Position numbers and translations under genes: made by a program. Below are positions 19,352 to 29,261 of a stretch of DNA of 64,000 bases, in pieces; the stretch's first letter is position 1, and every line of letters begins with the position of its first letter. Origin of the DNA: an uncultured Alphaproteobacteria bacterium (GTDB lineage: Bacteria; Pseudomonadota; Alphaproteobacteria; HIMB59). The stretch is from NCBI GenBank assembly GCA_902527545.1, contig CABZPR010000001.1, forward strand, positions 124,001-188,000, read 5' to 3'. The notes beneath the pieces are model-generated. The model had not been told where the DNA came from. It saw only the letters and a program-made list of their open reading frames with translations, and searched no databases.

Positions 19352-20491
19352 TTAAATCTTTGATAGGGCTTGGTCTAAATCTGAGATCAAATCATCTACA
19401 TCTTCAATACCCACAGATATTCTTAGTAATGTTTCTGATATGCCTAATTTTTCTCTAATTGATGGATCTATAGAAGCATGGGTCATGATGGCTGGATGCT
19501 CGATCAAACTTTCGACTCCTCCTAGGCTTTCCGCGAGTGTAAATAAATTTAAATTTTTTAGAAAAGTTTTTACCCCATCAATATCTGAGTCAATTACAAA
19601 AGACATCATTCCACCAAAACCATCCATTTGTTTTTCTGCAATTTCCTTGTGCCTTTTATCAGTACCCGGAAAAAAAACTTTTTCTATCTTAGGATGATTG
19701 GATAAATAATTAGACACAGCAATAGCATTTTCATTATGTTGCTTCATTCTTACAGAGAGTGTTTTGATGCTTCTTGTTAATAAATAACAATCAAAGGGAG
19801 AGGGGACAGCCCCAACTGCATTTTGAATAAAAGAAATTTTTTCAGCGTACTCCTTATTTTCTTTAATAACAATAGACCCGCCAACAATATCTGAGTGGCC
19901 TCCTAAATATTTTGTTGAAGAACTCACCACCATATCTGCACCTAATTCAAGTGGTCTCTGATTATATGGAGAGGCAAATGTGTTGTCACAAATCACAGGT
20001 AATTTAAACTCACTTGCAATATTAACAGTGTTTTTAATATCAATAATTTTCATTAAAGGATTTGAAGGTGTTTCAATCCATATAAATTTTGTGTTTTCTT
20101 TTATTTCATCATTCCAGTTTATATTTTTATCAAAGTCGATGTAAGTTACGTCAATGTTTGATTTAACTTTATCGAATAACCTACGAGTACCCCCATATAC
20201 ATCATCAGAACAAACTATATGGTAGTTTGTGCCAAATAGGTCACAAACTGTATTTATTGCTGACATGCCAGATGCAAATGCAAAAGCTTTATCTCCAGAC
20301 TCAATTTGTGCCAGTAATTTTTCTAATATATCTCTAGAAGGATTTTTGGTTCTAGCATATTCATACTCAAAATTTCCGGGTTCCATTTGTTTGAAGGTTG
20401 ATGAAAGGTGTATTGGTGGCATAACGGCTCCCGTTTCTTTATCTGGGCCATGCCCAGAATGAATTACTTTTGTGTTAAATTTTTTTTTCAC
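19352..20491 (-). CDS. Cystathionine gamma-synthase/beta-lyase family (GTG start)
   Basis: Cys/Met metabolism PLP motif SSTKYLGGHSDIVGG. Confidence 0.9.
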   Translation of the reverse strand: MKKKFNTKVIHSGHGPDKETGAVMPPIHLSSTFKQMEPGNFEYEYARTKNPSRDILEKLLAQIESGDKAFAFASGMSAINTVCDLFGTNYHIVCSDDVYGGTRRLFDKVKSNIDVTYIDFDKNINWNDEIKENTKFIWIETPSNPLMKIIDIKNTVNIASEFKLPVICDNTFASPYNQRPLELGADMVVSSSTKYLGGHSDIVGGSIVIKENKEYAEKISFIQNAVGAVPSPFDCYLLTRSIKTLSVRMKQHNENAIAVSNYLSNHPKIEKVFFPGTDKRHKEIAEKQMDGFGGMMSFVIDSDIDGVKTFLKNLNLFTLAESLGGVESLIEHPAIMTHASIDPSIREKLGISETLLRISVGIEDVDDLISDLDQALSKI

Positions 20492-20610
20492 AGCTCAATT
20501 TATAACTAATTAATTTTTAAATAACATCTATAACGATATTTTTCTTATTTGATAGGCTTTTTAAATTATAAGAAATCTGTTTCATATCAACCAAAATTCG
20601 AATATTATAC

Positions 20611-20667
20611 TCGTCCCCTAGCCGCTTGGGTTGAGACATTGTCGAGGAGGAAGGTGGCAAGGGGCAA
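20611..20667. other. GC-rich intergenic island with stem potential, unassigned
   Basis: CCCCTaGCC...GGCaAGGGG complementarity in an AT-rich gap. Confidence 0.45.
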
Positions 20668-20714
20668 TAAATTTCATTATTTCGTTAATTTATTTTCTTA
20701 ACAAATTGATTAAT

Positions 20715-21257
20715 TTAAGTTTCCTTTGACACCATTTGATTAAGATTTTCAATTTTCATATCAACAGACAAATCATTTGGCATTAACTTTTTCATTTCTT
20801 GATAAACCTTAAGTGCTCCATCATAATTTTTGTAACTTATAAGAATTCTACTCAAACCATCTAATGCACCAAAATGTCTTGGTTCAAGATACAATGTAGC
20901 TTCAATATCTCTCATAGAGTTTTCATAGTCTCCCATCATAAAATAAAAAGTTGCCCTTTTGTTGTATGCCTCCGCGTAATTTGGCTCTAACTCAATAGCA
21001 AGAGTCAAAGCTGATATCGCAGATTGGTAGTTTTTAGACTCAAAAAAATCTGAAATATTATCCATTACTATTTTTACATCTGGATTTTCAATTTTCATCC
21101 ATTCTCCCCATATTTTTGATATAATTAGACTTTGTTCTTTTGAGTCCTTTTCCTCAGAGAGCTGACTGAATAATTCATCAAGTTTTGGACTATTTTGATC
21201 TGCGTAACTATAGGATATGTTCAAAAATAAGGCGAATATAATTAAAATGATTTTCAT
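20715..21257 (-). CDS. Secreted TPR protein
   Basis: Signal peptide plus TPR repeats (NYAEAYNKRATFYFMMGDYENSMRDIEATLYLEP). Confidence 0.8.
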   Translation of the reverse strand: MKIILIIFALFLNISYSYADQNSPKLDELFSQLSEEKDSKEQSLIISKIWGEWMKIENPDVKIVMDNISDFFESKNYQSAISALTLAIELEPNYAEAYNKRATFYFMMGDYENSMRDIEATLYLEPRHFGALDGLSRILISYKNYDGALKVYQEMKKLMPNDLSVDMKIENLNQMVSKET

Positions 21258-21287
21258 CTATATTATTTAATTACGCATATAAATATT

Positions 21288-21713
21288 ATGCAGTTTAAAA
21301 AATTAATTTACACCAGTTTATGCCTTTTACTTTTTAACACTATATCGATTGCAGAAACTATTGATAAAATTGAGTTTAGTGAGACACAAGCTGTGATTGA
21401 AAGTCAACTAAAGGCCTTCATTAACAAAGATGCTGAAGGGGCTTTCTTCCATGCCTCACCTTACATCAAAATGAGGTTCAATAATCCTCAAGATTTTATG
21501 AGTATGGTGAAAAACTACTATGAACCCGTTTATAACCCTAAAAATTACTATTTTATGGAGTCAAAATTTTTTGAAGGAGCAGTATATCATCAACTACAAA
21601 TCGTCTCGCAAGATAATGTTTCTTATTTAGCAATGTACTCACTCATTAAAGACAAGGGAGAGTGGAAAATTTCAGGTTGCTCCATTTACCCAATGGAAAA
21701 ACAATCAATTTAG
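21288..21713 (+). CDS. DUF4864-like secreted protein
   Basis: Signal peptide; SQLKAFINKDAEGAFFHASPYIKMRF. Confidence 0.65.
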   Translation: MQFKKLIYTSLCLLLFNTISIAETIDKIEFSETQAVIESQLKAFINKDAEGAFFHASPYIKMRFNNPQDFMSMVKNYYEPVYNPKNYYFMESKFFEGAVYHQLQIVSQDNVSYLAMYSLIKDKGEWKISGCSIYPMEKQSI

Positions 21714-22577
21714 CTTTTTTAATTTAGAATAAACAAGATATCCAGAAATTATTATTAAAATAGCACCGCATAATTCTATAATTGAGGGGTAGTGATTGAA
21801 AACAACAATACTAATTACTATTCCAAAAATGATCTGTGAATAATGTGTGATGCTAAAAAATGAAGCTTCTATTCTCCTAAGAGAATAAATTAAGATCATC
21901 ATGGCCACACCATCAATAAGCCCTGCGCCTACCATTATTAAAAAATCGTACAAAGCGATATCTTTGTAATGGTTAATTGAAAATACTGTGAAAATTATGC
22001 CAGCAATTCCCATACTATAAAAAGTCAAGGCCATAGTTCTTTCAGATTTCCCATAAACTCGCACTGTAAAATCTAGACACGCCAATGAAATTACTCCTAA
22101 TATGAGAAATATTACTCCCAAAGCATTAAAACCTGCGTTTAAACTAAAACCTGAGACCATAAAAACAGCAATCATAGCTAGTATTAAAGAAATTATTTTG
22201 GATAGGTAAATCGACTCCTTTAAAATTACTATTCCCATAATTGAGAGTAACACAGGAGCTGACAAAATTATTGGATAAGCAATAGATAAAGGTAATAAAA
22301 TGATACCTTTTACAACAAAATAATAGGTCAAAGTCATTAAAATACCTCTTATAAAATGAAGTTTATAATTGCTTGTTTTTATTTCTTCTAAGCTCTTTCT
22401 GTACAATAAATAAAAGAGCACTGGGATTATTGCGGAGAAACTCGCTATGGAAAATATAACTGTGTCTTTATATAAATCTCCAATTAACTTTATAATAGTG
22501 TCTGCAATTGAAAATAAGAAAAAGGCAACAGTGCCTAGTATGTAAATTACGTGTTTTTTACTCTCTAATTGAGACAT
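21705..22577 (-). CDS. EamA/DMT-family transporter
   Basis: Ten hydrophobic segments in a duplicated EamA layout. Confidence 0.85.
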   Translation of the reverse strand: MSQLESKKHVIYILGTVAFFLFSIADTIIKLIGDLYKDTVIFSIASFSAIIPVLFYLLYRKSLEEIKTSNYKLHFIRGILMTLTYYFVVKGIILLPLSIAYPIILSAPVLLSIMGIVILKESIYLSKIISLILAMIAVFMVSGFSLNAGFNALGVIFLILGVISLACLDFTVRVYGKSERTMALTFYSMGIAGIIFTVFSINHYKDIALYDFLIMVGAGLIDGVAMMILIYSLRRIEASFFSITHYSQIIFGIVISIVVFNHYPSIIELCGAILIIISGYLVYSKLKKLN

Positions 22578-23829
22578 TGAATTTACTTCTATATCTCATT
22601 ACTAAGATTAATACGAACAATTTAATGGTAAGCGGTATAAAAAAATAAAATATCATAATATTTGGAATATTTGGGTGAATTGTATAATTTATTGATTGTA
22701 AGTAACCATATCCCGTTAGTGCTATACCAGCAGCAATTCCTATAGCAGCTTTTCTTATAATTGAAAAAAATGAGGTAAAAAACTGTGATAAACGATTTTC
22801 ATTATTCACATCTAATATATCAGCTAACTCAATCTGGGGTATTATAAGATCAATTCCAATTCCAATTCCTGTAATTAGTATGACAAATATATATATTTGC
22901 CAATAGTCACTGCTAGTGAAAATAACAAATAAAAAGCCAAAAATAGTTATACTGGTTCCAATCTGTAATAAAAACATATTTGAAAATTTTTTTCCAAAAA
23001 AATACCAAAATGGTGTGGAAATTAATGTTATAAGAAAATACAAAATTAATAAATGGCCTGCATAATCACTAAGACCCAAATATTCAGATACAAATATAAT
23101 AAATAAATTGGCAGTAAAATTATTGGCAAGTAAATTAAAAAATGTAATGTAAGAAAAAGGTAAGATTTTTTTATTTTTTTTAATGAAAGTTTTCAATTTT
23201 ATCCAAGAAATTTCATTTGGCTTGTAATTCAGTTCATCATCATAGAAAAAATAAAAAATTAATCCCCCTATAATTGCAAAAGAAATAAAAATAAAACCAC
23301 TTGTTTTTATAACGTCTGGGTTTAATAGCTCAACATTATTTAAATTTGAAATAGTCGTTGGAATAATAAGAGCTGCAAGAACTCCTAAAATTGCAAATAC
23401 TTCTTTGACTGCTGCCAAACGAAATCTTTTTTTTAAAATTTTTTTTTGATCGATAACTATAGAGTCGTAAGGAATGATTGCAATTGAGTAACTTATCAAT
23501 GCTAAATTATAAAAAAAAATAAAATAATAAATATTAGAAGATTGGAAAACGTAAAGGCCAAATAAGGAGAAAATAAATATTATTATTCCTAAAAGAATTT
23601 GATTTTTTCTTGATCGACCTGAAATAATTCTTTTTTCTGTTAAATAACCAATTAAAAAGTCTGAGAAGACATCAAAAAATCTAGATATCAGTATTACTAG
23701 ACCGATAACACTTAAAGAGATACCAATTGATAAATTGTAAAATGTGGGCAAAAAAACAAATAATAATAAAAAACTCCCAGCAAGGTAAAATGACTGAAAA
23801 CTATAGGATAAAATCGATTTTAAATTCAT
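22558..23829 (-). CDS. MFS transporter, GPH/MelB-like
   Basis: About 12 TM; FDVFSDFLIGYLTEKRIISGRSRKNQILLG. Confidence 0.8.
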   Translation of the reverse strand: MNLKSILSYSFQSFYLAGSFLLLFVFLPTFYNLSIGISLSVIGLVILISRFFDVFSDFLIGYLTEKRIISGRSRKNQILLGIIIFIFSLFGLYVFQSSNIYYFIFFYNLALISYSIAIIPYDSIVIDQKKILKKRFRLAAVKEVFAILGVLAALIIPTTISNLNNVELLNPDVIKTSGFIFISFAIIGGLIFYFFYDDELNYKPNEISWIKLKTFIKKNKKILPFSYITFFNLLANNFTANLFIIFVSEYLGLSDYAGHLLILYFLITLISTPFWYFFGKKFSNMFLLQIGTSITIFGFLFVIFTSSDYWQIYIFVILITGIGIGIDLIIPQIELADILDVNNENRLSQFFTSFFSIIRKAAIGIAAGIALTGYGYLQSINYTIHPNIPNIMIFYFFIPLTIKLFVLILVMRYRSKFNVSIRE

Positions 23830-23904
23830 TTTTGGATATTTAATACTTGAACAACTTTGACTATATCAAAATATTTATTAGTGTTCAGTTAGCATTCATG
23901 CGGG

Positions 23905-23950
23905 GGCTGATTCGGTATCTCACTTTCCTCCTCTATATGTCGAGTCAGCC
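23905..23950. other. Hairpin-forming GC-rich segment over 3' end of ogt
   Basis: GGCTGA...TCAGCC arms with 34-nt loop; contains CACTTTCCTCCTC. Confidence 0.45.
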
Positions 23951-24435
23951 ATTCCTCTACCCTCTATATCTAGTATTTTTCTCTTAATTTTATCACCCCA
24001 CATATATCTTCCGAAATCTCCATTTTTTTTTACTACTCTGTGACAAGGAACCAATAATCCAACAGGATTTTTACCAACCGCTGAAGCTACGGCTCTTACT
24101 GCATCTGGTCTCTTTATTTTTTTAGCAAGCTCGCTGTAGGAAATTGTTTGACCATAAGAAATTTTAGTAATTTCTGTCCAAACTTTTTTTTGTAGTGTAG
24201 TTCCATCGAGGAGTTTTATTTGTATATTTTTTTGTTTAGAAATTTTACCTTTCAATAAATTGTTTATTAATATTTTTGCTTTTTTTAATTTTAAACCTTG
24301 AGTTGGGTTATATAAATTAAGTATGTTTTTAATTCTTTTATCATTATGTTTTATAAGAAAGTGAACTCCCTCTGAACTATCAAGGACAAAAAGTTTAATT
24401 ATTGGTGTTTCGATAAAATCAAAACAATAATTCAT
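23920..24435 (-). CDS. ogt: Methylated-DNA--[protein]-cysteine S-methyltransferase
   Basis: Active-site VGLLVPCHRVV; unusual C-terminal tail GRGMADSTYRGGK. Confidence 0.93.
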   Translation of the reverse strand: MNYCFDFIETPIIKLFVLDSSEGVHFLIKHNDKRIKNILNLYNPTQGLKLKKAKILINNLLKGKISKQKNIQIKLLDGTTLQKKVWTEITKISYGQTISYSELAKKIKRPDAVRAVASAVGKNPVGLLVPCHRVVKKNGDFGRYMWGDKIKRKILDIEGRGMADSTYRGGK

Positions 24436-25514
24436 TAATTAAACATTTTTTTTACTTTATCAAAAAACCCTTCCGTCATTTTAGAGTTTTTCTTAGTAAG
24501 GGTTTCATTGAATTGATTTAAAAGTTTCTCTTGATCTGAAGATAAGTTTACTGGTGTTTCAGCATGTACTTTAACAATCATATCACCTCTTGTGTTTGTT
24601 CTCAGAATACTCATTCCCTTGCCTTTGATTCTGAGTTTATGACCTGACTGCATTCCTTTTGGTATGGAAACATTAACCATTTTTTTTTCTATAGTAGGAA
24701 CTTCTATATTTCCGCCCAAAGTTGCTGTAGTAAAAGGTATAGCAACATCACAAATAATGTTATCTCGTTCTCTCTGAAAAAGTTTGTGGTTATTTATATT
24801 TATAAAAACGTAAAGGTCTCCATAGGAGCCGCCTCTTTCTCCGGCCTCTCCTTCTCCGCTCATTCTAATCCTGTTTCCTGTTTCAACTCCAGCAGGTATT
24901 TTGATTTGAATTTTTTTATTTTTTTTAATTCGTCCAGTATTACTGCATTTTGAGCATCTACCCTTCATTTCTTGCCCAGTTCCACCACATCTACCACAGG
25001 TCCTCTCCATAGAAAAAAACCCGCTCTGAGTCCTAACTTTTCCGTAACCTTGGCAAGTAGAACAACTTTTATAACTATGCTGTTCAGGGCAATTAATCAT
25101 TTTGGGTATCGTTACTTCTAGTGATTTTCCAGTAAAAGCCTCCTCTAGGTCAATAGTAACATCGTAGCGCAAATCATCCCCTCTACTTTCGCGCTGACCG
25201 CCCTCACCAAATGCACCAAAAATATCTTCAAAAATATCTGAAAAACCGCCAAAGCCTTGTTGGCCAAATCCACCGGCTCCACCACCGCCTTGTTCAAAAG
25301 CAGCATGGCCAAACTGATCATAAGTTTGTCTTTTTTTTGGATCTTTTAAAATTTCATATGCTTGACTCACATCCTTAAATTTTTGTTCAGCAGCAGAGTC
25401 ACCCTGGTTTCGATCAGGATGATATTTCATTGCTAATTTACGGTATGCACTTTTTATTTCAGAGTCACTAGCTTCACGGGATATACCAAGAGTGTCATAA
25501 AAATCCTCAGCCAT
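24435..25514 (-). CDS. dnaJ: Chaperone DnaJ
   Basis: J-domain with HPDRN, G/F region, CxxCxGxG zinc repeats. Confidence 0.98.
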   Translation of the reverse strand: MAEDFYDTLGISREASDSEIKSAYRKLAMKYHPDRNQGDSAAEQKFKDVSQAYEILKDPKKRQTYDQFGHAAFEQGGGGAGGFGQQGFGGFSDIFEDIFGAFGEGGQRESRGDDLRYDVTIDLEEAFTGKSLEVTIPKMINCPEQHSYKSCSTCQGYGKVRTQSGFFSMERTCGRCGGTGQEMKGRCSKCSNTGRIKKNKKIQIKIPAGVETGNRIRMSGEGEAGERGGSYGDLYVFININNHKLFQRERDNIICDVAIPFTTATLGGNIEVPTIEKKMVNVSIPKGMQSGHKLRIKGKGMSILRTNTRGDMIVKVHAETPVNLSSDQEKLLNQFNETLTKKNSKMTEGFFDKVKKMFN

Positions 25515-25537
25515 AATATTTTAAACCAAGCTAAGAG

Positions 25538-27469
25538 TTACTGTCCGCTTGCTTTTTTATCGTCGTCTACTTCTTCGTAGTCTGCGTCTATAACATCATC
25601 ATCGCTTTTAGTTTCACTAGTGTTATCTTCTTGCTTAGGTTGTTCTGCGCCAGGAGCCTCAGATGATTGTTGATCTTTGTACATAGCTTCGCCCATTTTC
25701 ATAGATGATTGAGTTAGGTCTTGTGTTTTTTGTTTTATGGTCTCAATCTCATTTTTTTCGAGCGCTTCTTTTAAATCTTTTAAGTCTGCTTCTATTTTAG
25801 ACTTATCTTCGGGACTAATTTTATCGCCATGCTCTTTTATATTTTTTTCCACTTGGAAGACAAGACTATCGGCTTGATTCTTAACATCAACCTCTTCTCT
25901 TTTCTTTTTATCTGTTTCAGCATTGGCTTCAGCATCTTTAACCATTTTGTCAATCTCTTCATCTGATAGACCACCAGATGCTTGGATTTTAATTTGTTGC
26001 TCTTTTCCTGTAGATTTATCTTTTGCAGATACATTGACAATACCATTAGCGTCAATATCGAATGTTACCTCGATTTGTGGTGTTCCTCTTGGAGCAGGAG
26101 GTATGCCAACTAGATCGAATTGACCTAAAAGCTTGTTATCAGCAGCCATTTCTCTTTCTCCCTGAAAGACCCTGATAGTAACGGCATTTTGATTGTCCTC
26201 TGCTGTTGAGAATACTTGGCTTTTTTTTGTAGGAACAGTCGTATTTCTTTCAATTAACTTTGTAAATACTCCGCCCAGTGTTTCAATACCCAAAGAAAGT
26301 GGTGTTACGTCTAAAAGTAAGACATCTTTTACATCACCTTGTAAAACACCTGCCTGAATCGCTGCTCCCATAGCCACAACTTCATCAGGGTTAACGCCTT
26401 TACTGGGGTCTTTTCCAAAAAAGTTTTTAACAATTTCTGTTACTTTTGGCATTCTTGTCATTCCACCAACTAAAATGACATCGTTTATGTCGCTTGCTGA
26501 AAGGCCAGCGTCACTAAGAGCTTTTTTACAAGGTTCAATTGTATTTTGAAGCAAGTCGTCAACCAACTCTTCAAGCTTAGCTCTGGTAAGTTTTACATTT
26601 AAGTGTTTAGGCCCAGATTGATCAGCTGTAATAAAAGGTAAATTTACATCAGTTTGAGTTGAACTTGACAGTTCTATTTTTGCTTTTTCAGCAGCCTCTT
26701 TTAAACGTTGTAATGCTAATTTGTCATTTTTTAAATCTATACCTTGCTCTTTTTTAAATTCGCTAGCTAAAAAATCAATAATTCTTAAATCAAAGTCTTC
26801 GCCACCCAAGTGTGTGTCACCATTTGTTGACTTAACTTCGAACACTCCATCGCCAACTTCTAAAATTGATACATCAAATGTACCACCGCCTAGATCGTAA
26901 ACAACTACAGTGCCTGATTGTTTTTTATCTAGTCCATATGCTAATGAAGCAGCGGTTGGTTCATTAATAATTCTTAAAACTTCTAAGCCAGCAATTTTGC
27001 CAGCATCTTTAGTTGCTTGCCTTTGTGCATCATTGAAATAAGCAGGAACAGTTATCACTGCTTGTGTAATAGTTTCTCCTGTATAAGACTCGGCTGTCTC
27101 TTTCATTTTTTGAAGAATAAAAGCAGAGATTTGACTAGGGCTATATTTTTCACCCTGAGCTTCAACCCATGCATCACCATTATTACCTTTGATAATTTTA
27201 AATGGAGATAAGCCTACATCCTTTTGGACAGTGTCGTCTTCAAAACTTCTACCAATAAATCTTTTTACAGCATAAAGTGTATTTTCAGGATTGGTGACGG
27301 CTTGTCTTTTTGCAGATTGACCAATTAGTTTTTCGCTTTCAGTAAAAGCTACAACAGAAGGTGTTGTTCTAGCACCTTCAGAATTCTCTATTACCTTTGG
27401 ATTCTTTCCATCCATTATTGCCACACAAGAGTTTGTGGTACCTAAATCAATTCCAATTACTTTAGCCAT
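25538..27469 (-). CDS. dnaK: Chaperone DnaK
   Basis: [41 protein letters not shown]. Confidence 0.99.
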   Translation of the reverse strand: MAKVIGIDLGTTNSCVAIMDGKNPKVIENSEGARTTPSVVAFTESEKLIGQSAKRQAVTNPENTLYAVKRFIGRSFEDDTVQKDVGLSPFKIIKGNNGDAWVEAQGEKYSPSQISAFILQKMKETAESYTGETITQAVITVPAYFNDAQRQATKDAGKIAGLEVLRIINEPTAASLAYGLDKKQSGTVVVYDLGGGTFDVSILEVGDGVFEVKSTNGDTHLGGEDFDLRIIDFLASEFKKEQGIDLKNDKLALQRLKEAAEKAKIELSSSTQTDVNLPFITADQSGPKHLNVKLTRAKLEELVDDLLQNTIEPCKKALSDAGLSASDINDVILVGGMTRMPKVTEIVKNFFGKDPSKGVNPDEVVAMGAAIQAGVLQGDVKDVLLLDVTPLSLGIETLGGVFTKLIERNTTVPTKKSQVFSTAEDNQNAVTIRVFQGEREMAADNKLLGQFDLVGIPPAPRGTPQIEVTFDIDANGIVNVSAKDKSTGKEQQIKIQASGGLSDEEIDKMVKDAEANAETDKKKREEVDVKNQADSLVFQVEKNIKEHGDKISPEDKSKIEADLKDLKEALEKNEIETIKQKTQDLTQSSMKMGEAMYKDQQSSEAPGAEQPKQEDNTSETKSDDDVIDADYEEVDDDKKASGQ

Positions 27470-27509
27470 TTTGTTTTTCCTACTTTAAAAATTAAATAAT
27501 CTTATATTT

Positions 27510-27537
27510 ATATGGGTTGATACTTATTTAATTCAAG
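27510..27537 (-). promoter_or_regulatory. RpoH (sigma-32)-type promoter of dnaK
   Basis: Minus strand CTTG-N17-CCCATAT about 41 bp upstream of dnaK start; alphaproteobacterial RpoH consensus CTTG-N17/18-CYTATNT. Confidence 0.7.
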
Positions 27538-27560
27538 AGCATTAAAACTATTGAATTTTC

Positions 27561-28187
27561 TTACTTTTCGGATTTCTCTTCTTCTTTGATGGCTTTATCG
27601 TCTTGATTTTCTTGAGATTTTTTTGATACCCCAACCATTGCTGGTCTTAGTAATCTATCATGCAATGTGTAGCCTGGTATTAGTTCTTGAACAATAGTTC
27701 CGGGCTCGCAGTCATTTTTTTCAATTTCCATCATGGCTTGGTGTAAATTATGGTCAAATTTTTGGTTTATACTTTCAATTTTTTTGATGCCAATTTTTTC
27801 GAAAGTGGACATAGTCGATTGTGCAATTAGATCTAAACCATCAACAACAGACTTTATGCTTTCATTAGATCTCACTTCTTCTGAAATACTTGATTTTGCT
27901 CTCTCTATATTGTCACCGATATTAATTATTTCTTTTGCAAAATTAGCTATACCGTATTTCAATGCATCTGATTGATCTTTTTCTGCCCTTTTTCTAAAGT
28001 TTTCTAGTTCAGCAACAGCTCTTAACCTTTGGTCTTTTAAACTCTCAATTTCCTCTTTGAGTTTTTGGATTTCATCATCATTTGTATCTGAATTTTCTTC
28101 TACATCAGTCTCAGTAGTTTCTTGTTTTTCTTTAACATCTTCTTGTTGTTGTTCAGCTTGATCTTCGTATTTTTTTTCTTCTTCCAT
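27561..28187 (-). CDS. grpE: Nucleotide exchange factor GrpE
   Basis: AELENFRKRAEKD, Glu-rich N-terminus, RPAMVGVSK. Confidence 0.96.
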   Translation of the reverse strand: MEEEKKYEDQAEQQQEDVKEKQETTETDVEENSDTNDDEIQKLKEEIESLKDQRLRAVAELENFRKRAEKDQSDALKYGIANFAKEIINIGDNIERAKSSISEEVRSNESIKSVVDGLDLIAQSTMSTFEKIGIKKIESINQKFDHNLHQAMMEIEKNDCEPGTIVQELIPGYTLHDRLLRPAMVGVSKKSQENQDDKAIKEEEKSEK

Positions 28188-28197
28188 AATTATTCCT

Positions 28198-29220
28198 TTA
28201 TTTTTTTGATATTGTTTCAGACATATAGCTCACAATAGGAACAATTCGCTGATAATCAATTCTTTTTGGACCTATGACACCAATAGCACCAGTGAGTCCA
28301 TTTTTAGTTTTATAATTTGATAAAATCATAGATAAGTTTGTATTTTTAAAAAAATTTGTGTTACTTCCAATAAATATTTGCACTCCTTTTGATTTTTTCA
28401 AGGCCTTAATCATTTTGTTTGCCATTTTACCTGTTTCAATATCACTCAAAAGCTCGTTTATGCTGTCTAAGTCTGTTTCTAAATTATTCTTAATTAAATT
28501 TGGCAGGCCTCTAACAAAAAAGGTTTCTGTATTTTGAGATTTTTCAATTTTTATTCCTTTCAGCAATAGTTTTTTTGAGGTGTTGGTTATTTGATTTTTT
28601 GCAGATTTTATAAAAATTTTTATATTATTTTGAATTTCTGTAGGTGACATAGATTTTGAAAACTTATTTATAAAGTTGCCAATACTATTTAAATCTTCTG
28701 TTTGAATATTTTCATCAATTTCTACTATTCTATTTGATGTATAACCATCCTCATGCTCGATGATGAATATTACTTTATGATTATCGATTTTGTGAAAGTC
28801 AATTTTTCTAATTTTTGATATTTTTTCATTATTAATAACAAGACTAGCTTGTTTCGATAGGCCATTTAAAGTGTTAGTAATTATTTCTTGTTCATTTAAA
28901 AGATTATTCATTTTAGATGACTTCTCAATAATCTCTTTTTCACTTTTACTAATTGATCCTGGCTCTAAAAGTGCATGAGTATAAAATTGTAAACCTAAAT
29001 CAGTTGGTATACTGCCTGCAGAGAAATGACCTTTTTGTATGAGTCCGTGAAAATTTATTTCATTTAAAACATTTCTTATTGTGGCTGGTGAGAGTTTATA
29101 AGAAATTTTTGAACTAAGTGCTTTGGAGCCCATAGGCTCGCCTGTTTTCAAGTAACTTTCGACAAGTGACTTGAATATAATTTTTGATCGTGCTCCAATA
29201 TCTGTAATTTTTTTATTCAT
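28198..29220 (-). CDS. hrcA: Heat-inducible transcription repressor HrcA
   Basis: N-terminal winged helix (SPATIRNVLNEI), GPKRIDYQRIVPIVSYM C-terminus. Confidence 0.95.
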   Translation of the reverse strand: MNKKITDIGARSKIIFKSLVESYLKTGEPMGSKALSSKISYKLSPATIRNVLNEINFHGLIQKGHFSAGSIPTDLGLQFYTHALLEPGSISKSEKEIIEKSSKMNNLLNEQEIITNTLNGLSKQASLVINNEKISKIRKIDFHKIDNHKVIFIIEHEDGYTSNRIVEIDENIQTEDLNSIGNFINKFSKSMSPTEIQNNIKIFIKSAKNQITNTSKKLLLKGIKIEKSQNTETFFVRGLPNLIKNNLETDLDSINELLSDIETGKMANKMIKALKKSKGVQIFIGSNTNFFKNTNLSMILSNYKTKNGLTGAIGVIGPKRIDYQRIVPIVSYMSETISKK

Positions 29221-29261
29221 TAATCTTAATTAATCTTATAATTTAAAATAATTAAACATAA

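Noticed and set aside
20611-20667. 4.5S SRP RNA or RNase P RNA
   Set aside because: No GGTCAGG...GGAAG...AGCAGCC core and no GAGGAAAGTCCGGGC; island too short.
23895-23950. tmRNA 5' end (GGGGGCTGATTCGG on plus strand)
   Set aside because: Resembles the E. coli tmRNA start only briefly; lacks GGATTCGACGG, tag frame and acceptor arm.
25837-26055. 72-aa ORF inside dnaK
   Set aside because: Out-of-frame shadow of dnaK.
27470-27560. CIRCE operator for HrcA
   Set aside because: Looked for TTAGCACTC-N9-GAGTGCTAA around hrcA, grpE and dnaK; none found.
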